Positions 1 through 5,094 are shown, counted from the first letter of the stretch. The stretch is DNA of 5,128 bases from Bacillota bacterium (GCA_023386495.1 JAEWJS010000197.1:1-5128); one strand, 5' to 3'. Notes: generated from the sequence alone by a model not told the origin. Translations and numbers: made by a program.

Positions 1-328
1 GCACATAGCCGAAGTACAGCGCGATCGCGCCGACGATGAAGTGCAGCACATTGTCCGACAGCCCGACATGCATCAAGCCGAACAAGTCTTTCGTGAAGAA
101 GCCCAGCACCGCCATCAGCATGTACAAGATGCCGACCGCCTGCGAGAATCGGATCGCGTACCCTTCTCCCCATGCAGCCAGCAGGCCGAGCAGGCCGACG
201 ACCAGGTGAATGATATTATGCGTCGTGTCGAGGTGGAACTGGCCGAATGCATGCGGGTTGATGAAGCCGATGATGCCGAGCAGCACGAACACGATCCCGA
301 CCAGCGCGGCGAACCTTCTAACTGCCAT
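1..328 (-). CDS. DUF4383-type small integral membrane protein, partial (C-terminus outside window)
   Basis: The minus-strand frame from an ATG at 328 stays open for 109 codons to the left edge, so the C-terminus is missing. A strong Shine-Dalgarno site (GGGGAGG, 337-343) lies 8 nt before the ATG and fixes the start. The product is very hydrophobic, with membrane segments at about residues 7-27, 38-53, 61-77 and 94 to the break. The short polar links include NPHAFGQFHLD (24-34) and KDLFGLMH (80-87). The pattern of a His in 'HNIIHLVVGLLGLLAA' (37-52), then 'GILYMLMAVLGFF' and 'SDNVLHFIVGAIAL', matches DUF4383 membrane proteins as I know them. That family has four helices and no known function, and this assignment is from pattern recall. 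The gene follows repeat copy A, which ends 52 nt upstream of the ATG. A terminator lies between yigZ and this gene, so it probably has its own promoter, but I could not identify a convincing one. Confidence 0.8.
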   Translation of the reverse strand, partial: MAVRRFAALVGIVFVLLGIIGFINPHAFGQFHLDTTHNIIHLVVGLLGLLAAWGEGYAIRFSQAVGILYMLMAVLGFFTKDLFGLMHVGLSDNVLHFIVGAIALYFGYV

Positions 329-382
329 GATTAGCGCCTCCCCTGTCCTGAATTACAAGAATTCTAACCTTGTAGATGATGT

Positions 383-508
383 TCAAAAAGCCCACTTGTG
401 ATCGCGATGTATCTCTAGAGGCCTATTCGACTTCGAATCTTGAACACTGGCGAAAATGAAGCGTATGCTTCCGATGTGCGTTTCTTGCGAAACGCTGGAG
501 GTGCTCAT
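383..508 (-). other. Candidate second small ORF of repeat copy A (41 codons)
   Basis: An ATG at 508-506 overlaps the TGA of the 13-codon ORF (ATGA arrangement, typical of translational coupling) and opens 41 codons that end at a TGA inside the right inverted repeat. The equivalent frame in copy B starts with GTG at the same place. It shares the peptide FASVQDS, the spaced residues SN..LE and the end RDHKW, and differs by exactly 13 codons where copy A carries its extra hairpins. Over the 21 aligned codons from FASVQDS to RDHKW I count 5 amino-acid changes and 2 silent ones, so purifying selection on the protein is not shown. No recognised domain. It may be only an open frame in a structured repeat. 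Confidence 0.25.
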
Positions 509-546
509 GTAGCTTTGACTACACTGCGCTCCTCATTTTCTACCAT
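505..546 (-). other. Candidate 13-codon leader ORF in repeat copy A
   Basis: The minus strand reads MVENEERSVVKAT then TGA. An AGAAGG Shine-Dalgarno-like run lies about 7 nt before the ATG. Copy B has the same frame, same length and same stop, reading MVESEERSVGRPT. Between the copies there are eight base changes in 42 nt and no indel. Four are silent, and two of the four amino-acid changes are conservative (N/S, K/R). The 3' part of the ORF overlaps the hairpin at 508-523, so translation would melt it. The conserved frame and the coupled second ORF suggest a leader peptide, but two copies are too few to prove coding. Confidence 0.3.
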
Positions 547-617
547 CGTCCAACCTTCTCGGCGCTGACAAGCGGTCTTTTTGAACTCGCACTTGTAGAA
601 CCCTATGCCCGGACAAG

Positions 618-643
618 AAAAAACATGCCTTACGGCATGTTTT
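618..643 (-). terminator. Rho-independent terminator of yigZ
   Basis: AAACATGCC (621-629) and GGCATGTTT (634-642) form a 9-bp stem around a 4-nt loop. Read on the minus strand the hairpin is followed by a T run (complement of the A run at 618-623) and then CTTG. The hairpin overlaps the yigZ stop codon (642-644), so transcripts would end directly after translation. The stem is nearly symmetrical with A and T runs on both sides, so it may work in both directions. Confidence 0.8.
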
Positions 644-1280
644 ATTCGCCTTCGATATAGTACCGCGCCTCGCCGGTCGCGATGACGGATTGTCCTTGCG
701 TCACGTCCGTCATCCATGCGATGAACGCTTCCGATTCCGACTCCTCCGGCAGACAGGTCACGACGACGCGATCCGTGAAGGCGACGTCTCCTACGCGGAT
801 ACCGCGCCCCCGGAGTTCGTTCTCGATCTTGCCGTACCACGTGTAGTCGACGTCGACGAGCACCTCGCGGTGCAGCACCTGCACGATCGGCTCCGCCGCC
901 TCGATGCCGGCCACCGCACCGTCGGTGTACGCGCGTATGAGTCCGCCCGCTCCCAGCATGATGCCGCCGAAGTATCGGGTCACCACGACGACGGTATTTT
1001 TCAACCCCTGTGCCTTGATGACCTCGAGAATCGGCTTGCCCGCCGTGCCGCTCGGCTCGCCGTCGTCGGCAGCCTTCTGATGCTCGTCCCGCTCGCCGAT
1101 CACATAGGCCGAGCAGTTATGCGTCGCGTTCCAGTGCTTCTTCTTGATCTCTTCGATATACGCGATCGCTTCGTCCTCGGTTGCCACGGGCTTGGCGTAG
1201 CCGATGAAGCGCGACTTCTTGATGACGATCTCTTGGCTTGCCTCGCGGCGCAGCGTCTTGTAACGTTCCAGCTTGAGCAT
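642..1280 (-). CDS. yigZ: YigZ/YvyE family protein (IMPACT-like, UPF0029)
   Basis: The 212-aa product is full length for the family. The N-terminal UPF0029/IMPACT domain covers about residues 17-122. It shows KKSRFIGYAKPV (21-32), an ATHNCSAYVIG stretch (52-62), the hallmark DDGEPSGTAGKPIL (72-85) and the signature block GLKNTVVVVTRYFGGIMLGAGG (92-113). The C-terminal part, about 140-195, fits the DUF1949 domain usually found in bacterial members. The family is cytosolic and related to eukaryotic IMPACT, a regulator of the GCN2 kinase. Its bacterial role is not well settled, and the old annotation as a proline dipeptidase-like or thymidylate synthase-like protein should not be relied on. The ATG at 1278-1280 is supported by AAGGGGG seven nt upstream. 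Repeat copy B separates it from pgi by 179 nt. No terminator is evident there, so readthrough from pgi is possible. Confidence 0.93.
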   Translation of the reverse strand: MLKLERYKTLRREASQEIVIKKSRFIGYAKPVATEDEAIAYIEEIKKKHWNATHNCSAYVIGERDEHQKAADDGEPSGTAGKPILEVIKAQGLKNTVVVVTRYFGGIMLGAGGLIRAYTDGAVAGIEAAEPIVQVLHREVLVDVDYTWYGKIENELRGRGIRVGDVAFTDRVVVTCLPEESESEAFIAWMTDVTQGQSVIATGEARYYIEGE

Positions 1281-1294
1281 GGGGATACCCCCTT
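1281..1294 (-). promoter_or_regulatory. yigZ ribosome binding site inside a small GGGG/CCCC hairpin
   Basis: On the minus strand the leader reads AAGGGGG TAT CCCC directly before the ATG. The G run is the obvious Shine-Dalgarno sequence, and the CCCC touching the start codon can pair with it around a 3-4 nt loop. Pairing would hide the ribosome site. Whether this small four-pair stem matters in vivo is not known. Confidence 0.45.
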
Positions 1295-1300
1295 AGGATC

Positions 1301-1455
1301 CACTTGTGATCGCGGAGCGTCTCGAGAAGCTTATTCGACATCGAATCTTGAACGCTGGCGAAAGTTCCGGTACTCACGTAGGTCTGCCTACGCTCCGTTC
1401 CTCACTTTCTACCATCGTCCAACCTTCTCGGCGCTGACAACCGTCTTTTTTGAAC
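1301..1455 (-). repeat. Intergenic repeat element, copy B (about 155 bp, one end lost)
   Basis: This is a second copy of the element at 381-586, in the same orientation. The pgi-proximal end carries GTTCAAAAAAG (1445-1455, read on the minus strand), matching the terminal repeat of copy A with one extra A. It begins only a few nt after the pgi stop. The other end stops at the shared CACTTGTGATCGCG block (1301-1314) and lacks the partner inverted repeat. Beyond it lie GGATCC and the yigZ ribosome site. The hairpin equivalent to that of copy A is at 1377-1392 (CGTAGG/CCTACG, loop CAGA on the minus strand), and the ATTCG/CGAAT hairpin is at 1333-1346. The two extra hairpins of copy A are missing here. 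As placed, this copy makes up nearly all of the yigZ leader. Confidence 0.85.
1374..1415 (-). other. Candidate 13-codon leader ORF in repeat copy B
   Basis: The minus strand reads MVESEERSVGRPT then TGA, with AGAAGG about 7 nt upstream of the ATG. It aligns without gaps to the ORF at 505-546. Its TGA overlaps a GTG (1375-1377) that opens a second frame. Because copy B lacks its terminal segment, that frame runs on to 1117 inside yigZ in a different frame. If translated, ribosomes would cross the yigZ start region, which could influence yigZ expression. Coding is unproven. Confidence 0.3.
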
Positions 1456-1459
1456 TTAA

Positions 1460-2809
1460 TTACAGGCGAGCTTCTAGCTCGGCTTTTTCTTTCTCAAAGC
1501 CCGGCTTGCCGAGCAGAGCGAACATGTTCTTCTTGTACGCTTCGACGCCCGGCTGATCGAACGGATTGACACCGAGCAGGTAGCCGCTGATGCCGCACGC
1601 TTTTTCGAAGAAGTAGACCATGTATCCGAACGTGTAAGGCGTCATGTCCTTGAGGTTCACGACGAGGTTCGGAACGTTGCCGTCCGTATGCGCGAGCAGC
1701 GTGCCTTGGAACGCCTTCTTGTTCACGAAGTCCATCGTCTTGCCCGTCAGGAAGTTCAGGCCGTCCAGGTTGTCCGGATCATGGCCGATCGTCAGGTGGT
1801 CCGCAACTTCAGCCACTTGGATGACCGTCTCGAAAATGTTGCGCGTTCCCTCCTGAATAAACTGCCCCATCGAGTGCAGGTCCGTCGAGAAGTCGACCGA
1901 TGCCGGGTAGATGCCCTTATAGTCCTTGCCTTCGCTCTCGCCGTACAGCTGCTTCCACCATTCGGATACGAAGTGGAGCGAAGGCTCGTAGTTGACGAGA
2001 ATTTCCGTTGTCTTGCCTTTGCGGTAGAGCGCATTACGAACAGCGGCGTATTGGTACGCCTCGTTCTCCTGCAGGCTCGGATTCGCATATTCCTTGGATG
2101 CGTCGGCAGCGCCTTGCATCATCGCTTCAATATCGATGCCGGCAGCGGCGATCGGCAAGAGGCCTACAGCCGTCAGCACGGAGTAGCGTCCGCCTACGTC
2201 GTCCGGAATGACGAACGATTCGTAGCCTTCTTCGGTCGCCAGGTTCTTCAGGGCGCCCTTCGCGCGGTCCGTCGTGGCGTAGATGCGCTTGCGGGCGGCT
2301 TCTTTGCCGTACTTCTTCTCCAGCTGCTCGCGGAAAATGCGGAACGCCAGCGCCGGCTCGGTCGTCGTGCCGGACTTGGAGATGACGTTGATCGACCAGT
2401 CCTTGCCTTCCAGCATCGAGAGCAGGTGCGTCACGTAGGTAGAGCTGATATTATTGCCTGCGAAGAAAATCTGCGGGCCCTTGCGCGCTTCCTTCGGCTG
2501 GGCATTGTAGAACGAATGCGAGAGCATCTCGAGCGCCGCGCGTGCGCCCAGGTAGGAGCCGCCGATGCCGATGACGATCAACACTTCGGAGTCGGAACGG
2601 ATCTGGCTTGCCGCCTGCTGGATGCGGGCGAATTCTTCCTTGTCGTAGTTCACGGGCAGCTCGATCCAGCCGAGATAGTCAGAGCCTGCGCCCGTGCCTT
2701 GGTGGAGCTGTTCGTGCGCCAGCTTGACGGCGTCCGTCAAGTAGTCCACTTCATGCTGGCCGATGAAGGACAGTGCCTTGCTGTAGTCAAAGGATACGGT
2801 TTTTGCCAT
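1460..2809 (-). CDS. pgi: Glucose-6-phosphate isomerase
   Basis: It interconverts glucose 6-phosphate and fructose 6-phosphate in glycolysis and gluconeogenesis, in the cytosol. The product is 449 aa, the usual length of the short Bacillales form. Two SIS-type sugar-phosphate domains are evident. Motifs are VIGIGGSYLGARAAL (79-93), SKSGTTTEPAL (144-154), the family signature DDVGGRYSVLTAVGLLP (203-219), QEGTRNIFETV (319-329) and the second signature FEKACGISGYLLGVNPFDQP (401-420). Expected catalytic residues are present: Glu291 in YGESEG, His312 in LHSMGQ and Lys426 in AYKK. An in-frame TTG at 2825-2827 gives six more codons, but it lies within the Shine-Dalgarno region (GGGAGGAAG), so the ATG at 2807-2809 (MAKTVSF...) is the real start. 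The gene is divergent from the dehydrogenase-PilZ gene. Repeat copy B begins four nt after its stop, and no conventional terminator is seen before it. Confidence 0.97.
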   Translation of the reverse strand: MAKTVSFDYSKALSFIGQHEVDYLTDAVKLAHEQLHQGTGAGSDYLGWIELPVNYDKEEFARIQQAASQIRSDSEVLIVIGIGGSYLGARAALEMLSHSFYNAQPKEARKGPQIFFAGNNISSTYVTHLLSMLEGKDWSINVISKSGTTTEPALAFRIFREQLEKKYGKEAARKRIYATTDRAKGALKNLATEEGYESFVIPDDVGGRYSVLTAVGLLPIAAAGIDIEAMMQGAADASKEYANPSLQENEAYQYAAVRNALYRKGKTTEILVNYEPSLHFVSEWWKQLYGESEGKDYKGIYPASVDFSTDLHSMGQFIQEGTRNIFETVIQVAEVADHLTIGHDPDNLDGLNFLTGKTMDFVNKKAFQGTLLAHTDGNVPNLVVNLKDMTPYTFGYMVYFFEKACGISGYLLGVNPFDQPGVEAYKKNMFALLGKPGFEKEKAELEARL

Positions 2810-2870
2810 TCTGATTCTTCCTCCCAATTACCGCGCAAACGCACGGTTGTAGTCCGATCAAACCTAACCC

Positions 2871-2901
2871 CTAGGATAATGGATTTCCTAGCCAAACACA
2901 A
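2871..2901 (-). promoter_or_regulatory. Candidate sigma-A promoter of pgi overlapping an inverted repeat
   Basis: On the minus strand a -35-like TTGTGT (2896-2901) and a -10-like TATCCT (2873-2878) are separated by exactly 17 nt. The -10 lies about 65 nt upstream of the pgi ATG. Matches to consensus are moderate (3/6 and 4/6). CTAGGA (2871-2876) and TCCTAG (2886-2891) form an inverted repeat with a 9-nt spacer over the -10 and spacer, which is where a repressor site could sit. The repeat is seen directly; the promoter and operator roles are inferred. Confidence 0.4.
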
Positions 2902-3058
2902 GGAATTGCGACATATATACGGCATAAAGGTTTTTGTTGTTCTCCATCGAGAATTTTTATACCAACACGTGCCGCAACTGCTCTTACTACCCCTAGTTGT
3001 GGTAAAATAGTTGCATTAAGTCGCGAGTGATTACATAGAGGACGGGAGACGGTCACAG

Positions 3059-4363
3059 ATGATCACGATTGGGTTTATCGGTCTGGGCACGATGGGCGCG
3101 CCGATGGCGGCCAACTTATTGCGCAAGGGATATGCGGTTACCGTTTACAACCGGACGCCCGGCAAGGCGGACGAGCTGCTCCGGCAGGGCGCGGACGAAG
3201 CGGGAACGCCTGCAGAGGCCGTACGCTCAGCGAATGCCGTCATTACGATGATCAGCAACGACGCCGCGATCGAAGAGGTCTACTACGGCGAACACGGCGT
3301 ACTGGCCGGCCTGAAGCCCGGCACGCTCGTGATCGACAGCAGCACGATCTCGCCGTCCTTGGCGCGGCGCATCGCGGGCGATGTCGCGGCGAAGTTCGGC
3401 GATTTTCTCGATGCGCCGGTCACCGGCAGCAAGCCCGCCGCCGAGAACGGTTCGCTCGTGTTCATGGTCGGCGGCAGCCGCCAGGTGTGCGCGGACAACC
3501 GCGACCTGCTGCTCGCCATGGGCCGCGACGTCATCTACATGGGCGAGAGCGGCAACGGCGCCACGGCGAAGCTTGCGCATAACACGATCGTCGGCATCAA
3601 CCTTGCCGGGCTCGTCGAGGGCATGTCGATCGCGGCGAAGGCCGGCATCGACGCCCAAGCCTTCCTGCATCTCGTGCAGTCGGGCGGCGCAGCCAGCAAG
3701 CAGGCCGAGCTGAAGGGGAACAAAATCATCGATCACGATTTCGGCGTCCAATTCTCCTTGGCGCTCATGCTGAAGGACCTGCGGTTGTCCTCGGTGCTGT
3801 CGGACGGCCTCAACGTGTCCACGCCGATGCTCGAAGCGTCCAAGAGCTTGTTCCAGATCGGCGATGCGCTCGGCTACGGCGAGGAAGACCTGTCCGCGCT
3901 TGCGCAAGTGTATGAGCAATGGATCGGGAAACGGATCGGCGAGCCGCCTGCTCTCGGCGCGGATGAGCAAGCACTGGCTGGCAGTTCCGAAGACAGCGCG
4001 GCAGCTGCTCCGGAACCGACCGGACGTGACCGCCGCCGCAGCATGCGGTTGTCGCTGGAGATTCCGCTCATGATGTCGATCTACCAATGGGAGCAGGAAG
4101 GCTCCTTCACCGGCCAGTCGATCGAAGGCTATCTGCGCGACTTGTCCGATAACGGTCTCCAGATCGCATCCAAGTATCCGCTGGCACAAGACATGTTCGT
4201 CGTCATCCACTTCCTCGAGGAAGCGGCCCTGCCGCCGATGACCGCCCGCATCATCCGAATCGAACGGCACGGCGAGATGTTCCACTATGGCTGCATGCTT
4301 TCCGCGCTGCCGATCTACCAGCGGCTGCAGCTCGAGGAATACATCGACAGCAAGCTGGGATAG
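3059..4363 (+). CDS. Beta-hydroxyacid dehydrogenase (3-hydroxyisobutyrate dehydrogenase family) fused to a PilZ domain
   Basis: Residues 1-292 form a complete NAD(P)-dependent beta-hydroxyacid dehydrogenase. Visible are the Rossmann motif GFIGLGTMGAPMAANLL (5-21), DSSTISPS (93-100), the substrate-binding DAPVTGSKPAAENGSL (118-133), catalytic Lys171 with Asn175 in AKLAHN, and the KDL motif (Lys239-Asp240). Such enzymes oxidise 3-hydroxyacids or reduce semialdehydes and glyoxylate-type substrates, but the substrate here cannot be told. Residues about 295-322 are an Ala/Ser/Glu/Pro-rich linker. Residues about 324-432 fit a PilZ domain: the RxxxR element (Arg326...Arg330), the D-x-S-x-x-G element (Asp361, Ser363, Gly366) and a late FHYGCMLSAL strand. 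These are the classical c-di-GMP-binding residues. The reading frame is continuous. Family dehydrogenases are usually near 290-300 aa, so this is about 140 aa longer. A GGGAG site 10-12 nt upstream supports the ATG. The gene is divergent from pgi and ends before its own terminator. The dehydrogenase call is firm. The PilZ call is strong on motifs, but ligand binding is inferred. Confidence 0.92.
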   Translation: MITIGFIGLGTMGAPMAANLLRKGYAVTVYNRTPGKADELLRQGADEAGTPAEAVRSANAVITMISNDAAIEEVYYGEHGVLAGLKPGTLVIDSSTISPSLARRIAGDVAAKFGDFLDAPVTGSKPAAENGSLVFMVGGSRQVCADNRDLLLAMGRDVIYMGESGNGATAKLAHNTIVGINLAGLVEGMSIAAKAGIDAQAFLHLVQSGGAASKQAELKGNKIIDHDFGVQFSLALMLKDLRLSSVLSDGLNVSTPMLEASKSLFQIGDALGYGEEDLSALAQVYEQWIGKRIGEPPALGADEQALAGSSEDSAAAAPEPTGRDRRRSMRLSLEIPLMMSIYQWEQEGSFTGQSIEGYLRDLSDNGLQIASKYPLAQDMFVVIHFLEEAALPPMTARIIRIERHGEMFHYGCMLSALPIYQRLQLEEYIDSKLG

Positions 4364-4393
4364 GTTTCTGCTCCTGGTCTACGAATCGCATGT

Positions 4394-4427
4394 GAACAAG
4401 CCCTGTCCGCGCGGACAGGGCTTGTTC
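4394..4427 (+). terminator. Terminator of the dehydrogenase-PilZ gene (34-bp perfect palindrome)
   Basis: Bases 4394-4410 are the exact reverse complement of 4411-4427, giving a 15-bp stem with a GCGC loop, rich in GC in its centre. It begins 30 nt after the TAG stop. The downstream arm ends CTTGTTC and is followed by TTG, so the T tract is broken rather than continuous. The mirrored A/C-rich 5' side could also help stop minus-strand transcripts arriving from ppnP. Confidence 0.75.
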
Positions 4428-4496
4428 TTGCGCCTATGCATTCTGTGTATCTTCCGTAGTCGACTGTCGAATATAGATGAGAACGTGTGCAGGCAC

Positions 4497-4711
4497 TGCA
4501 TTAATGCAATAGCGAAGCATCTTCGCTGTTAACGTACACACATTCGCTAATTCAAGCGGTTTCGCTCATGTAGATGCCAGATATGCGTTGAGTTCGCTAA
4601 TTAGCGAACAGGCATGCGCAATTTAGCGCATTCTATTCGCTATTGGGTTAAGAAGTGCGAATGGTCCAAAAATAGCGCATGCACATACTTAAATAGCGCT
4701 ATTGCTTCGCT
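4497..4711. repeat. Intergenic island of AGCG/CGCT-cored palindromes
   Basis: This AT-rich stretch lies in the gene-free interval 4364-4776. I count twelve places where AGCG or CGCT occurs, usually in the form TAGCGAA/TTCGCTA or AATAGCGC/GCGCTATT. It contains an 18-bp perfect palindrome GTTCGCTAATTAGCGAAC (4592-4609), a 12-bp palindrome AATAGCGCTATT (4692-4703) and a 12-bp palindrome TGCATTAATGCA (4497-4508). It also has inverted repeats AGCGAAG/CTTCGCT (4511-4527) and ATGCGC/GCGCAT (4614-4631). No ORF with a ribosome site is seen. It could be a decayed repeat family, a cluster of protein-binding sites, or part of a bidirectional terminator between the two convergent genes. On the minus strand, AATAGCG/CGCTATT (4671-4703) followed by a short T run might end ppnP transcripts. 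Confidence 0.6.
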
Positions 4712-4776
4712 AATCGCCCATAGACCCTGAGCTTGGCGATTGGATCTCGCTGCTGTTCGAGCCTCTCGGCCGTCGG

Positions 4777-5094
4777 CTACTCGGTTACGTAAGAGCAGCA
4801 GTAGTCTGTCGTCGAAGCGACCTGCAGCTTGAACTTCGCATTCGCCGGCACGATGAACTCGCCCTGGCCTTGAATGTGGATCCATTCTTCGCTGCCCGGC
4901 AATTGCACCTTCAGGTCGCCTGCGAGAATCTCCATGATCTCTTTCGTGTCCGTACCGAACTCGTAGTCGCCCGGCAGCATGATGCCGAGCGTCTTCTTCG
5001 TGCCGTCCGCGAATACGACGGTGCGGCTCGTTACTTTCCCTTCAAAATAAATATTCGCTTGCTTCACTACCGTTACATTGTCGAATTGGGACAT
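4777..5094 (-). CDS. ppnP: Pyrimidine/purine nucleoside phosphorylase (PpnP, DUF1255 family)
   Basis: The 105-aa product matches the small cupin-fold PpnP/YaiE family. Recognisable stretches are ANIYFEGKVTSRTV (13-26), LGIMLPGDYEFGT (36-48), EIMEILAGDLKVQLPGSEEW (52-71), and the C-terminal GEFIVPANAKFKLQVASTTDYCCSYV (78-103). The Escherichia coli member is known to split purine and pyrimidine nucleosides with phosphate into free base and ribose 1-phosphate, a salvage reaction in the cytosol. E. coli PpnP is 94 aa; the extra length here is mainly at the N-terminus. The ATG at 5092-5094 has AAGGAGAG upstream at a somewhat long spacing of 11-13 nt. The gene converges on the dehydrogenase-PilZ gene across a 413-nt spacer. 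No strong dedicated terminator is visible. Confidence 0.93.
   Translation of the reverse strand: MSQFDNVTVVKQANIYFEGKVTSRTVVFADGTKKTLGIMLPGDYEFGTDTKEIMEILAGDLKVQLPGSEEWIHIQGQGEFIVPANAKFKLQVASTTDYCCSYVTE

Larger units (their letters stand above)
381..586 (-). repeat. Intergenic repeat element, copy A (206 bp, with 10-bp terminal inverted repeats)
   Basis: This gene-free stretch shares its sequence with 1301-1455. The matches include an identical 35-nt block (537-571 versus 1406-1440), an identical 14-nt block (393-406 versus 1301-1314), and many near-matches between them in the same order. The ends are GTTCAAAAAG (381-390) and its exact reverse complement CTTTTTGAAC (577-586), so the element is bounded by perfect 10-bp inverted repeats. 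Read on the minus strand it carries a short hairpin at 508-523, a 7-bp hairpin with a GCAA loop at 478-495, a 5-bp hairpin at 458-471 and a 5-bp hairpin at 425-438. It is about 39 nt longer than copy B. The extra material corresponds to the two hairpins at 458-495. It lies between yigZ and the DUF4383 gene, in the same orientation as both. It could be a MITE-like mobile element, a structured leader RNA, or both. Confidence 0.85.

Noticed and set aside
381..586. Possible IS element with transposase
   Set aside because: Only 206 bp, and the longest minus-strand frame of its own is 41 codons without transposase features. At most a non-autonomous element.
690..1556. 288-codon plus-strand open frame over yigZ and repeat copy B
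   Set aside because: Antisense to yigZ, it runs through the repeat into pgi and has no recognisable domain.
1688..3010. 440-codon plus-strand open frame
   Set aside because: It lies antisense to pgi, whose motifs and catalytic residues are unambiguous. The translation is Arg/Val/Leu-rich with no family pattern, which is typical of a shadow frame in GC-rich coding DNA.
3003..3037. Promoter for the dehydrogenase-PilZ gene (TAAAAT at 3003-3008; TTGCAT at 3011-3016 with TACATA at 3032-3037)
   Set aside because: TAAAAT lacks a -35 at proper spacing, and the TTGCAT/TACATA pair has only a 15-nt spacer, so neither is good enough to annotate.
2871..3056. 61-codon minus-strand open frame in the pgi upstream region
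   Set aside because: It overlaps the proposed pgi promoter, starts at a non-ATG codon and shows no protein-like motif.
3227..4285. 352-codon minus-strand open frame opposite the dehydrogenase-PilZ gene
   Set aside because: His/Arg/Asp-rich shadow frame with no recognisable motif, fully covered by a well-supported gene on the other strand.
4287..4532. 81-codon plus-strand open frame across the fusion-gene end and terminator
   Set aside because: It starts inside the PilZ-coding part in another frame and runs through the 34-bp terminator palindrome; no family resemblance.
4497..4711. Possible CRISPR array
   Set aside because: The repeated motifs are short, palindromic, in both orientations and unevenly spaced, with no uniform repeat and spacer units.
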